In this document: positions 46,600 to 57,290 of the stretch, piece after piece
Layout of the letters: every line of letters starts with the position of its first letter
Numbering within the stretch: position 1 is the first letter of the stretch
Assembly (NCBI GenBank): GCA_029931535.1
Contig: JAQPZY010001297.1
Span: 62,001-126,000 of the forward strand
Length of the DNA stretch: 64,000 nt
Source of the DNA: Margaritifera margaritifera
Lineage: Eukaryota > Mollusca > Bivalvia > Unionida > Margaritiferidae
Direction of reading: 5' to 3'
Notes under the pieces: model-generated
The model's input: only the letters and a program-made list of their open reading frames with translations
What the model was told of the DNA's origin: nothing
Databases searched by the model: none
Position numbers and translations under genes: made by a program

Positions 46600-47070
46600 A
46601 TATATCTATACTGTTGACGAAGGACACAAGGCTATTTGAAATCTTAAAAATAATAATGCTGCGGGTCGACATCATTAATGAGTATATACAATCTGCTGAA
46701 CCTATTTTCAACATTTATATAATTCATTTTTATATCAAGCTTTAAACAGTGGCATTTTATTCCATAGTCTAGGTTATATGATTAATACAACCAATATATA
46801 ACAATAAAGGTGATAAAAATCTTCCCTCTACCGACCTATTATACTACTGAGTTGTTTCGGAAAATTGTTCAACTATAATTTTAAAATGCAAGACTTGCGG
46901 ACTTGGAAGAGAATGGTATTTTAAAGGAAAATCAGTCTTGTTTTAGAAAAGGTTATTCCACCTAAGATAATATTTTTCTCTCTACATGCATTTGTAGAAA
47001 TTTTAAAAGCAAGAAAAAAGAATTTATTTTGTGTATTTGTCGTTTTCGAAAAGGCATTCGACGCTGTCTT
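46600..47070 (+). pseudogene. LINE fragment: RT fingers region, decayed
   Basis: Frames contain AAG-type N-terminal finger remnants (about 46660). Near 46930 NQSCFRKGYST is followed by LFCVFVVFEKAFDAV (about 47030), the (F/L)..FEKAFD motif A of non-LTR reverse transcriptases. It lies downstream of the palm fragment, so it is a separate insertion or a rearranged copy. It stops abruptly at about 47070. Confidence 0.6.
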
Positions 47071-47171
47071 TTTAATTTAAACATATTTTATTGCATCATT
47101 AAAGAAGCAATTGGGATTGGCAAAAAGTTCTCCATCATAATAGCACTTAGCATAATAGCATAATACGTAAG

Positions 47172-47224
<53 letters not shown>
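47172..47224. repeat. (GA)n microsatellite
   Basis: GA dinucleotide run of about 52 bp. Confidence 0.95.
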
Positions 47225-47228
<4 letters not shown>

Positions 47229-47358
47229 TGAGTGAAATATATAAATATGTGTGATACATATAATACAATTTACATAGGTATTGTGAGTATTCATTTACGA
47301 ACATATGAAGGAAATCAGATCATCAAAAAATTCGTCAGGTTTCCTTAATACAATCCTA

Positions 47359-47683
47359 AACAGCTTTAAACACTTTACAATTGAGATCATAAGATAGTTG
47401 GGATGAACCTTGAAATAACAGGTCAATCGTCGCATGTAAAACAGCTTTAAACACTTTACAATTGAGATCATAAGATAGTTGGGATGAACCTTGAAATAAT
47501 AGGTCAATCGTCGCATGTAAAACAGCTTTAAACACTTTACAATTGAGATCATAAGATAATTGGGATGAACCTTGAAATAACAGGTCAATCGTCGCATGTA
47601 AAACAGCTTTAAACACTTTACAATTGAGATCATAAGATAATTGGGATGAACCTTGAAATAACAGGTCAATCGTCGCATGTAAA
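47359..47683. repeat. 81-bp tandem repeat, 4 copies, inside the LINE 3' ORF
   Basis: Units begin AACAGCTTTAAACACTTTAC at 47359, 47440, 47521 and 47602. At 81 bp each adds exactly 27 codons, so the minus frame repeats GSSQLSYDLNCKVFKAV four times. Only a few substitutions separate the units. Confidence 0.96.
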
Positions 47684-47737
47684 AAGAGGTGATTAAGATC
47701 TAGAGATATGATTCTGCGTTGATCTCCATAATGGTTA

Positions 47738-47738
<1 letters not shown>

Positions 47739-47784
<46 letters not shown>
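47739..47784. repeat. (CA)n microsatellite
   Basis: CA run of about 46 bp within the LINE remnant. Confidence 0.95.
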
Positions 47785-47789
<5 letters not shown>

Positions 47790-47932
47790 CAAACAAACAA
47801 TGAAATGCAGTTTCAGGTGCCTCTCCACAATTACATAATGATGACTGAATTACTTGGTTAGTAAATAAGTTATTATTTAGAGCACTAAAATTATTTCTAA
47901 TTATTGCATGGATGATAGAATATTTCCTCTCA

Positions 47933-47935
<3 letters not shown>

Positions 47936-48009
<74 letters not shown>
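47936..48009. repeat. (TA)n microsatellite
   Basis: TA run of about 74 bp within the LINE remnant. Confidence 0.96.
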
Positions 48010-48012
<3 letters not shown>

Positions 48013-50290
48013 TAGAGGTGATTCACGTGTTTCATTAGTTAAAATTTGTCTAAATTCACAAAAGAATGGGGTAAGTCTTAGGTAATCAGGAAGATTCCTC
48101 CACAAAGATAAGGTCGAAAACAAAATGACCTCCTTGATATTTCTAATCTAAAATGTGTAATTCCGAAATCAAATCTATTTCTTAGATTATAACGTGTCTG
48201 ATTGGCAGTGAGAGATGGTAGTAGATCATAAGCAGAAAATGGGTACTGACCATCTATAATTTCATACAAGGTACATAATTTATGGAATGTTCGTCTTTCG
48301 CAAAAGTTTTACAACTCGTGCTGCTTCTCAAAGAGTTTGTTTAATCTATCTGATTCTTCTTGTGATCAGCCTTCCCAGACAACATCTGCATACTCCATGC
48401 ATGGTTGTATAAATGACAAGTATATTTTTTTCTAACGACTACAGGTTAAAATTTGATTTTTTCACTGACCTAGGTGATCCTATCATTTTTTATACAGAAT
48501 TACAGAGATCGTGTATATACGATGACCATTTTCCATCACTACTAAGAATTACGCCCACATGTATATGACATCATGTAAAGCAAAGTATGTCGTTCTCAAA
48601 ACCTAGATTTTGGAGGGTAGCTGACAATTTGATAGTAGACAGCATCCCATTTCTTTTGTTGGGAATAAACTTTATTAGTCAGTGATTAGAGCAAGTCAGT
48701 GTTTAAACATATTCAATTTAATCAGCATATGCTAAAGAGCTGTCGTCTGCAAATAATCTCGCGAGACTTTGAAAAGCATCAACAATATCGTTTCACCGTA
48801 ACACTGTTTTGTCTCCGACCGACAGCTTCCAATCAATTCTAAAAGTGGATATCTAATTCCATACGTTCTATATTTGTACAAAAGACCACGATGCCAAACC
48901 CGACCAAAAGTCTTATAGACATTGCAGAAGACTAAACACATATTTTCATTATTGATAATAGCTGCACACATTTGGTGAGAAATATCAATGAGCTGATGAT
49001 TAGTAGGATGACAGGGTAGGAATCCTAACTGGTACTTCTAAAGCATAATTGACAAAGATAATTATATAAGTATTTGAATATGACCCTTTCCATAATTTTC
49101 CCAACACAACCCAAGAGTGATATTGGTCTTACTCCTGTCGCCTTTTTTTCAAAACCAGGCATAACGACTACAGTCTTCCAGATTCTTGGGAAAGAGTGTT
49201 CTCTGAGCTATTTATTAAACAGTAAACACAGTGGCTTACTAACCACCGGCGCTGTGTCCTTGAGCACTCGATGACTAATTCTTTCATCGCTAATAGCTTT
49301 ATGAGTCGGAATATTTTGCATTACGTCCAAAATATCTTATACCAGGATATTCATTAGGTGGATATTTTGATGCATTCAACACTGGAATACTGGCAACTCA
49401 GCCTGGATATCATCAACAGTGGATATCGACGTAAATAAGTTATTGAGACAACTAGCTTTCTCATAATTGGAGAAATGTTTGGTTTCATATCCATTATTGT
49501 GTTTAAGAAGTAATGGAAGAACAGTGGAGAAGAAGGAGGTGTTATTTTTGATCAAGAGTCTTATTAGTTTCCAATATTCATGTGAGTTAGATCCAGAATT
49601 GTCGCTATTTTCATAGCTAGCTATATATTGTTTAGTTTCCATACTTTCTAAGATTGTTGACATAGTTTCTAAGTTGTTTATACCTTTTCTAATGGTAGGG
49701 ACTACCGTTCTTGATACCTTGTTTTTTATACCTTGTTTTTTCATCTGCTAGATTTTCAAATAAGGATGTCATGCATGATTTATCATTTGGCCTTATTCGG
49801 ACATATTTTCTTGGCATACAGAATTTTCATTTAAAAGGGAGGAAAATAGTTCAGCTTCTGATTCCATATCTATAATAAATTCTCTCAGTTAATTTCATTT
49901 AGAATGCTACGTAGTTTATTAAAATTGGGGTGTTTTATGTCCATATTTCTCTCGTATAAGAAACAATTTATAGATAAAGCAATTCCAACAAAATTTAATT
50001 CACGCTGTAGTCACTTATTGCTGCAACGACAGGGATGACTCAGACGCAAGAATATTTAGCGTTTTTTTTGTAACAAAGTCAGGATCAAAAATCGATATTT
50101 TATATTTGTATTAAATTGGTATGAAGATTATTTATCTTCTCAGAAATTGCGAGTATGACATTCGTTACGTCTTTATTTAGTTGACAGACGAGATAAAACA
50201 AAATCGTTGACAAAAGTTTTGACCTGGTACTCGCCATCTGCATTGCTAGTCACACGACTATCTAAATATACCAATGGCATCAGAGGTCCA

Positions 50291-50706
50291 ATAGTCAAGT
50301 GACACCAACAAAACCTCCTTTCCAATGTTGCTGTACAAAAATTCGAAAATATTAAATGAATATCACGTAATGTTTGGATACAAACGAAAGTACGCATAAT
50401 TCTCAATATATTTATTCCGAGAAGAACTACCAGAAACTTATCGTTGTCTCAGCAACCTGGAAAAAGCCAGATTCATGATGTAGAGAGCACATGTGAACAC
50501 GGTAGTCACGTGATACCAACAAAAAAAACCTGTTGACATGTGCTCTCTATTTGATGAATCTGGCTTTCTCCAGGTTGCTGCGGCAGTGAATACATATGCT
50601 GAGAAATTTTTTTCTTTTACAATCATTACGTGACTTCTTTCATTTAATATTTTCGAAGTTTTGTACAAAAACATTGGAAAGGGGGTTTAGTTGGTGTCAC
50701 GTGGAC
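50291..50706. mobile_element. Large foldback element (about 415 bp)
   Basis: The left arm 50291-50495 and right arm about 50530-50706 are inverted copies. The outer part carries GTGACACCAACAAAACCTCC versus GTTTAGTTGGTGTCACGTGG. The middle carries TCGAAAATATTAAATGAA and its complement. The inner part carries AAAGCCAGATTCATGATG versus TGATGAATCTGGCTTTCTCC. Arms match for about 170 bp with moderate divergence around a loop of about 35 bp. Open frames on both strands here are consequences of the palindrome. Confidence 0.8.
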
Positions 50707-51112
50707 AAAAAGTTAGGTGCGGTGAAGTTAGTGTCATTTAATGCTCATCCATTGAGCACTTTATTTGTTTCATTAATAGAAATAAGAAATTTAGAGTGCT
50801 TCCAGTTTCTTTTCTCGGTATCTGATTTTCAGGTTTTTTCCTCGGTACCTGATTTTCAGTTTCTTTCCTCGGTATCTAATTTTCTATCACGAAACCAGCG
50901 CGAGCTACATTGGACAGGAAGGTGGAGCTGTGAAATGGTGGACGACATCCAATCATGAGAGAGAGAGAGAGAGAGGGGACAGTTAAGTTTAGGGCTCGAA
51001 GAAAGAGAAAATATAATTTGAAAAGAACTCATTTAATTTATCATTGTGTTATAAACGTTACAAAGAAACAACAAGACGACAACGCCACCATCGCTATTAC
51101 TACAAAAACTAC

Positions 51113-51319
51113 AACTGCTTAGTTGATAGAGCATAGGACTCGTAATCCAAGGGTCACGGTTTCGATGCTCCCCCCCCCCTCCAGCCAACCCAGGTCAGAT
51201 GCCTCTGTGTGTCTTTGGGAAAGGCACTTGGCTCTCAATTCCTCGGCATGATTAAACCAATAATGTGTTAAAAGTGCTGTTAAAACCAACAAAAAAAAAA
51301 CAAAAACAAAACAAGCAAA
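51113..51319 (+). mobile_element. tRNA-derived SINE, second copy of the 22.3-kb family
   Basis: Plus-orientation head with TAGTTGATAGAGCATAGGAC and TCGTAATCCAAGGGTCACGG, then TTTCGATGC (B box). The body has GTGTGTCTTTGGGAAAGGCA and ends AAAACCAACAAAAA. It shares the CTCGTAATCCAAGGGTC segment and tail with the minus copy at 22256-22442. Confidence 0.78.
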
Positions 51320-53699
51320 AAAGAATTATTTCATGTTTTTGGGTTGTTGTTGTTGTTGTAATCATTCATCTCTTGAATATTAATAAATCGTATATGCATT
51401 GTTGGTTCCAGTGGCTAACTCGCTGAAAGCAGCGTATACAAAAATTATAATCGCTGAGCAACGTTATTAATTTTCCAGAACGCCGAGCATATCTGTTAAA
51501 CTGGCTACCAGTCGACCACACAGTCGTACATTGTCTAAAGAACGTACACTACTTAAATTCAAAAATCAATCAATCGGCCGACCTCTGGTCTCGCTCATTA
51601 CTCGTGTATGGAGCGAGTGAGCGCAGCAGAAGGCCGGATACAAGTTTACATATTACCCAGGTGGTGCTCATACTATACCAAGAACAGTTTTGAAAATAAC
51701 CAGCGATTTAATCTGTGAATGCGATTGAGATATCTGGGGCAGGATTTCCGGGACTTTGATATCAGAGACGTATCCGAGGTATGAGGATTTTTTTAAGTTC
51801 AGCATATATTTTACAGTTTTGGTGCTTCGTACATAAGTAAAATTTCAGATATATAAATATTCAGGAATTATTCAATAATGCAATTTGTTAACTTTTTTTT
51901 AACACGGAGCATTTTCAGTGACAAGTTTTCGTGGTGTAACAGTTTAAGGTTTGTATGGAGTGGACAATTTTTTTTCTGAACTACTAAATGTCTCATGGAA
52001 TATTTTCGTCCCTAATTTGTGAGGAAACAATATATTTGTATACACAAAAGGCACACAAACATGAAATTAAATTTGTCTTAAAAAATCCATCGACGAATTT
52101 TAATTTTTAAACGATCGTTGATGTGATGACACTCTTAATTTTGTAAGTGAAGCTCTAAACTTTGAAACATTAATACTATCTAGGTATGGCTGGAAAGTGA
52201 AAGTTGCAATTTTTTTGTGTAATACGGGTCTTGATGAATATGTCAATGTTGAATTCTAGTTCTGAACAAAATTATTTTTTAAGTTTTTTCTTTCAAAGCA
52301 CAAAGGAAGGTGCACTGGTCGCCTACGCCTACACATACAAAGCAACCCCCCCCCCAAAAAAAACCAAAAAAACAAAGATGATTTAGTTTTGTTAGGAAAC
52401 TATCTATATGTCAGTGTAACACATAACTGAACTACGTTGGAGTTTCCACTGACCGCCAGTAAGTTATTGTTCTTGTTGTGGCTGTTTTTCGTGTTGTTGT
52501 TGTTGTTGTTGATAATGCTAATGTTGCAGTGTTGTTCTTGCTGTTGTGGACATTTTGCACTGACTCGGTTATCCTTCCCAACTGTGCTGGTGTTACAAGA
52601 CCACCTATGCACCAATCGGCCCACCTCACCCCGGGAATATAATTCCCCCCTCCCCTTCTCAAAAATTATGTAAAGTGAGGTTTTCCCGTGGGTAAAATTT
52701 CCTTCTTTAAGAGCGATCCCCGCCCCCCCCCCCCCAACACACACACACACACACACAAAAGCTTTTTTTTTTCGGGGGGGGGGCAAAAACTGATCAAGTA
52801 GTTTTATATGAATAAAATATAGAACTTCATGCATGCTATTAAAACTATATTTATTAGCAATTGGATACATTTCACAACTTGAGCCATATTTAATTGAGTG
52901 TGTTATAGTGTTTAAAACGTTATTTTCATCTTGCAAATGTTGAATCAATAAATATTTTTGTCAGGATTTATATGAAATGTAGTCAAACAAACAATGATTT
53001 TTAAGTAAAAAATAAAAAGATTTGTTATTTGTTTCTGTCAGAATCAATTTGTTTCAATTTTTCATAAAAGATTGTATCATTGTCATATCATTTTTAAGGC
53101 ATACAGAGCCTCTGCCTTCGCATGCAATGATTACATTTTACTATTTTTCCCGTGACTCTATTTATAAAAGTTGGTATTTTTCTTCAAAAACACTTTATAT
53201 ATAAATAAAATTAGCTTAATCGGATCATATGTCTGATCAAATGGAAATATTCGTTACATTTATCAACTAAAGCAATTTCAATTATTAGGTGAATACACAT
53301 TTTAGTTAAGTTTATCAACTTTTTCTAGATAAAAATACTATGTGGCGCACTAGACTTGGCAGGTCGTTTTATTATTTATTCTTTGTTTCACATATGAGAA
53401 ATTCTATTTGACATAGAAGTTTATATATGCGAAATGTGAACTAAGTCTCTATTTTTCATACATATGAAACTAGAGGTGTTTAGCTGTGAGAATAGTATTT
53501 TGTATATATGGTCGCAGCATAAAATTGGTTTGAATTAATCTCAAATCTCTAGTATTAGTAGTAATGCAATAGAGACTTTGGCCCGCCCGTGGTGGCTAGT
53601 ATTAGTGCAAGTCGTCGATAATTTTTGGTGACTACCTATCCTCGTCGTAGAAAACTTTTGGCGACTAGTAATGAGAGTTTGAGATAGGGTATGCATATA
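51320..53699. other. No gene; simple repeats around 52.5-52.8 kb
   Basis: The content is (GTT)n near 51342 and 52492-52514, a C-run followed by (CA)n at 52723-52757, and a T-run/G-run near 52765-52785. Frames across the 52.4-52.95 kb simple repeats are artefacts. At 53.6-53.7 kb, three degenerate GTCGNNGAAAACTTTTGGCGACTAG-like blocks precede locus B and might belong to its edge. Confidence 0.5.
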
Positions 53700-53721
53700 A
53701 ACGTTTTGGCCACTAGCATCG

Positions 53722-54270
53722 ATGTCAGCCACGACGGCTATAGTGGATAACACGCCTAAATCGAAGGCACGCATGTATTTAGTATTGCACCGATTAAACA
53801 TGGTTCGCTTGCGAAAGAATATGTGCGCGTGGCTGAAACTGGGTAGTAAAGAGCTGTGCCAGCACAGGTGTATAAGCAAATATTGCTGTGTCCACGCCTC
53901 GAGCAGCAGGAAAGGAATGGCGATAGCGTCGTGCTGGAAATGCGGGGTTGGTGTTGGCACCGCACACCGCATTTGCCACGCTGTGGGGGTCTTAGAAAAG
54001 CAACGAAACTGAAACGGATAGGTGCCAAGGCGAAGGAACAATTTGCCAATTTTCTTTGCGAGCTGCTTGCGCGGAATTAGGGTTGTGTTTTACCCAACCA
54101 AAACCGCAATAGTGAAACGGAGGGGTGGTTGCACCACTTCTATGAGAGACTACCGCACCCTGGTGCCCACTGCGCATAGCCTTAAAGCCGAAGCAACCGC
54201 CTTTCTTGATGCCGTGGCCACCAAGCGCGCGGGGAACCGTTGGCAGGGAGATGAGCAACCATGGCGGTGT
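53722..54270 (+). pseudogene. Upstream part of locus B, unassigned
   Basis: Frames at 53722-54012 and 54022-54279 are rich in basic residues and Cys (for example CWKCGVGVGTAHRIC near 53935), suggesting a zinc-binding segment ahead of the polymerase. No family is recognised and the frame is broken. It may be the polymerase N-terminal extension or a separate early gene. Confidence 0.3.
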
Positions 54271-55262
54271 GAAGTTTAGCCTTGGCCCAACTCGAGAAAG
54301 CCGCACCAGGCCAGCAGATAGCCGCCCATGTCACAGCCTATTTCCGTTATGCGGCTAGACCAGGTCGAGGTGCTGGTGTCCCAAGCCAACGCCGCGATCC
54401 AAGAGCGCATCGAAAATAACATGCGCGAGGATTCCGGCTGGCACTTCGCGAGGTGTGTGGAAAATGAACTCCGCATTACGAAGTACCGCCATTTGGTGTG
54501 GAAGGAGTTCGGCTGTTAAAACCAGGGAGACTGCCACGACGTCTACCTGCGAACGGAAGTGCTCCTGCTGGCGGACGTGTTCGAGGCCTTCTGCGCCACA
54601 TCGATGACGAACTACGACCTTGACACACTACTACAGCTCTCCAGGGATGAGCTGGAACGCCTTGCTCAAGAGCAGAGGCGCGCAGCTAGAGCTGATCAGT
54701 TGCCGGCACGCGAAGGCAACCCCCCGATATGTGCCGGCCACGATCCCAGCAAACCCAACAGCTGGATAGCCCACATGACACCCACAACCTCTAAGGCTGG
54801 GCCATGATGCAAAGCCTGACGACGGGCGGGTTTTGTTGGGCGGCGCCCAAACAGACGGGCGAGTTGGAAAGAGCTATCAGCGCCATCAATTCCGACTCGC
54901 CAAAGGGCTACATTCTCAAGGTCGACATCGAGTACCAGGATGAGCTCCGCGACGCGAACAGCGAATACCAGCTAATCCCTGAGGCTATGGCCATCCCAGA
55001 AGAGTGGATCATTGGCTATTAGCGCGACCTTGTAGACCAGGCAGTACGCAAGTTCACTGAATGCCCGAAGCTAGTTCCGAATCTGCAGGAAAGAGATCAC
55101 TACGTTGTCAACTACCGCACGAACAGCTTGGCTAGTACCTTACTGAGCTCAAAACAACCCAACGGTACAGATGAGTATCGGGTGGTACCACTTACAGCTC
55201 CTCCCGGACAAAGCGTCCGGAAAGATGGTACACAGAAGGCTGGCCGGGGATGTCGAACCGAT
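54271..55262 (+). pseudogene. Protein-primed-type family B DNA polymerase, partial (locus B)
   Basis: The N-terminal conserved region at 54328-54519 has MRLDQVEVLVSQANAAIQER and DSGWHFARCVENELRITKY. After a stop, 54510-54680 carries CHDVYLRTEVLLLADVFEAF, the exonuclease/early palm-side block of viral protein-primed polymerases. Next come DPSKPNSWIAHM (54745) and DSPKGYILKVDIEYQDELRD (54895). QERDHYVVNYR lies near 55090. The frame contains stops (for example at 55021) and internal deletions. The polymerase catalytic YxDTDS region is absent, because the sequence passes into capsid-type sequence by 55.44 kb. It is therefore non-functional. Confidence 0.68.
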
Positions 55263-55439
55263 CGGTTAGGAGGTATGTTTAAAGCGACCACACGGGGTCA
55301 GTAGTACGGCGCATCCCACTGTCCATCTCCTCACTTGACGTTTCGTTGACATCAAGGACGTGGATGCCTGCCTCGACAACGTTGATGTTGACAGAGCAAT
55401 CCTTTTTGGCAGAAAAAAAAAATTGATCAACTGTCTTTG

Positions 55440-55690
55440 AACGGTCACTAGGAGCCGACCGAGGCAATCCAGCTCGACTATGAAGCCAAAAATGTGGCCC
55501 ACACCTACCGCCAGATTGTAAGCTTAATCAGCCGCGACCAGAAGATTGACATCGGTCTTCAAATCGGGCAGAACGACTTCGCCGGTCTCTGCCCCATCTA
55601 CTACTTCAGCCTGGAGCATCTCGACCTAGTCAAGCAGTCGGCCGTGGACATGTTATCCAAGGCTTCTGTCGCGCGTCATCCTCTCAGACT
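55440..55690 (+). pseudogene. Major-capsid-like C-terminus (locus B)
   Basis: Open in the frame starting near 55494. It includes TYRQIVSLISRDQKIDIGLQ, then NDFAGLCPIYYFSLEHLDLV. It matches, segment by segment, the 3' end of the capsid-like gene in locus A (AYRQIL...GRDQK and FNLEHLYLVKQS). The upstream three quarters of the gene are missing, fused directly after the polymerase remnant. Confidence 0.5.
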
Positions 55691-56085
55691 AAACGCTGCT
55701 GCTGGAGGGGACAGGGAACGAATGAGGGTGGTGGACGCCCACGCAGAAAACACGATTACGAGCTCGTGGTGGCAAGGAAGGCCTACCAGAGTGCCAAGCT
55801 GCGGCTCGGCTCTATCGTCCTTTACAGGCGCCACCCACTCATGCTGACCACCGCCCAGGCCAAACGCCTATGGGTGGCCCGTAATCCAATCGGCTCCATC
55901 CCTGAAAGTTATGCACAAAGAAGGCGGCATCTTTCCCCTGCATGCCCTCCCGCCCTTGCAGCCGTCGTCAAAACCGCGACGCTTGGCGCGGCTGACCACC
56001 TAGTAGCCTAAAACGTTCTCAGGCGCAGCGTTGACTGCAAGCGCCTGCAAACTAAAGGCAAGGGCATCCGCCTGATGCGGCAGTG
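55691..56085 (+). pseudogene. pX-like small virion protein (locus B)
   Basis: Frames after the capsid tail contain YELVVARKAYQSAKLRLGSI and RHPLMLTTAQAKRLWVARN. After a frameshift, an Ala/Pro-rich segment FPLHALPPL and a terminal basic part follow. Position and composition (basic N-terminus with a LTTAQ/LSTGQ-type repeat, hydrophobic core) parallel the locus A gene at 43.2-43.7 kb. Confidence 0.42.
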
Positions 56086-56099
56086 AGGGAGCTCTCCAA

Positions 56100-56350
56100 C
56101 TTCAAACGGCTGCGGCCCGCCCACCCCTGAAGCACATCTCTTGCATCTACATGCGCGACGAGCTGGCGCACCTGCCAGTGTGCGGTGGGAACGAGGCCGG
56201 CAAGGTAAACATTGACACCTCGCAAAATCGCGTGACGCATCTGGTGGCGTTCCGGGCGACGCCTGTCCGATTGCTCTACGTCGACTCGTGCGGCCTCGCG
56301 CCGCCGCCTGAACTTCCGGGGCGGCATCCCTCTACTTCACGCTCACTGTC
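56100..56350 (+). pseudogene. Adenain-like cysteine protease fragment (locus B)
   Basis: The frame at 56151-56384 begins MRDELAHLPVCGGNEAGKVN and continues with IDTSQNRVTHLVAF, then LLYVDSCGLAPPPEL. The order N(I/L)D...(T)H(W/L)VA...(F/V)DS(F/C)G..PP is the His and Asp/Glu region of adenovirus-type (C5) proteases, which cleave capsid precursors. The usual Trp after His is Leu here. No downstream Gln/Cys catalytic block is found, and the frame changes near 56330. There is no counterpart in locus A. Confidence 0.58.
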
Positions 56351-57110
56351 CAGAAAAACTTTAACGTGTCCGTCGAGGCGCTGAATGCGCTGGACAGCAA
56401 CCCGACGTCCGGTGCGCTGCTGTAGACGGCGCAGTCTCTTAGCCGCCGTTTATTGGAAACAGGCGGCCTGTGGACATCTTCGGATATTTGCAGAAAGACT
56501 GCAACCTACCGGGCACCGCGGCGGACCTAGCCCAGTATGTGACCAAGGCCTAGCTCGCAGCTTACAGCAATGCAATCGCGTCGACGCCTCAAACCCGAAT
56601 GACATTGTTTTGTTCAACGACATCGCCGGGAACCTAAAAGGCCCTGGCGTAGACGATTGTTTACAGCTCAGTCTGGGCGGCGTGGAGGCGCCGAGCAACC
56701 TCGCGGATTTTAACGCCGACGACAACCTGCACGACAGCAGCAAGCCGTTCAATAGGGCGGAGGCTGAGAAGGCTGCCTGAGGCTCTTCACAAAGTGGCCA
56801 ATCATGGTCGGCCTCCTGGACATAGCCTCGAACAAGACGCGGTTACAAAAAACTTACGTCGACAGGGTTACACGACCCTCCAACTCTGCAGTCTTCTTTA
56901 TGACAGCTAATATACTTACGCTGACGAGAAATATTCTGGTCCCGTTGATCTCCTTTAGGGAGAATCCTAATTTGGCAAGAGTAGAGGGCCATTACATTCA
57001 TTTACTTGATGCGAGTGATGGGACCGCGCTGAGGCCTACCGTTTTTGAGTCAATGGGTATAGGGTCCTGGATTCTTCAACTGGCAACGAATTTAACATCT
57101 AATAATAATA
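56330..57110 (+). pseudogene. Fibre-like structural protein (locus B)
   Basis: Pieces in three frames: NFNVSVEALNALDSNPTSGA (56370) and CNLPGTAADLAQYVTKA (56500). Then ASNPNDIVLFNDIAGNLKG (56590) and LQKTYVDRVTRPSNSAVFF (56845). The LAQYVTKA...ND(I/L)V(L/V)F...G(N/D)LK arrangement matches both fibre-like genes in locus A. The KTYVD element fits the ATKxYVD-type repeat there. It is interrupted at about 57.1 kb by the LINE 3' tail. Confidence 0.45.
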
Positions 57111-57290
57111 ATAATAATGAGGACTTTGTATAGCGCCTAATCTTTAGAAGCTCTAAGCGCTTTACAACATTAGATAACACCTAAAAAACATATATAATGA
57201 TATGATTACGAAAAACAAACACCATGAAATTAGAAAACAAAAACATGCTGAAAATAGTTAAGGTAACGAAACATTATTAAGTCTCTAGGT

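Larger units (their letters stand above)
47295..49870 (-). pseudogene. LINE (non-LTR retrotransposon) pol remnant with FADD-type RT
   Basis: Minus-strand pieces in order. The EN-RT linker, with SNSHEYWKLIRLLIKNNTSF, lies at 49744-49376. A fingers segment near 49200-49100 reads FPRIWKTVVVMPGFEKKATG. Motif A is CLVFCNVYKTFGRVWHRG (48900), with the usual Asp replaced. The catalytic box LFADDSSLAYAD lies near 48750. A C-terminal region at 48270-47300 has a Cys/His cluster CNCGEAPETAFHCL. The frame from 48123 to 47356 stays open because a (TA)n, a (CA)n and four 81-bp units all happen to preserve a reading phase. Overall the element is dead. Confidence 0.72.
53700..57110 (+). mobile_element. Locus B: decayed virus-like element with polymerase, capsid tail and protease
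   Basis: A G+C-rich block in plus orientation, gene order (upstream region)-polB-capsid C-terminus-pX-like-protease-fibre-like. Every frame is interrupted. The combination of a protein-primed-type family B DNA polymerase with an adenain-like protease and hexon/pX-like genes is the gene set of Polinton/adintovirus-type viruses. The block ends at the (ATT)n tail of the LINE at about 57.1 kb. Virus-type sequence resumes at about 60.93 kb. No integrase was seen. Confidence 0.65.

Noticed and set aside
47356..48123. 255-codon frame as a repeat-protein gene
   Set aside because: It is the C-terminus of a dead LINE plus two microsatellites and an 81-bp tandem repeat; no independent start or promoter.
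52400..52948. 182-codon minus frame and overlapping plus frame
   Set aside because: Driven by (GTT)n, C-run and (CA)n simple sequence; no domain, no splice context.
53541..54306. Minus-strand frames (166, 97 and 104 codons) opposite locus B
   Set aside because: They are antisense shadows in a GC-rich block where stops are rare; the plus strand carries the recognisable polymerase motifs downstream.
55266..55502. Minus-strand 78-codon frame
   Set aside because: No family signature; it crosses an A-run and lies in the polymerase/capsid deletion junction.
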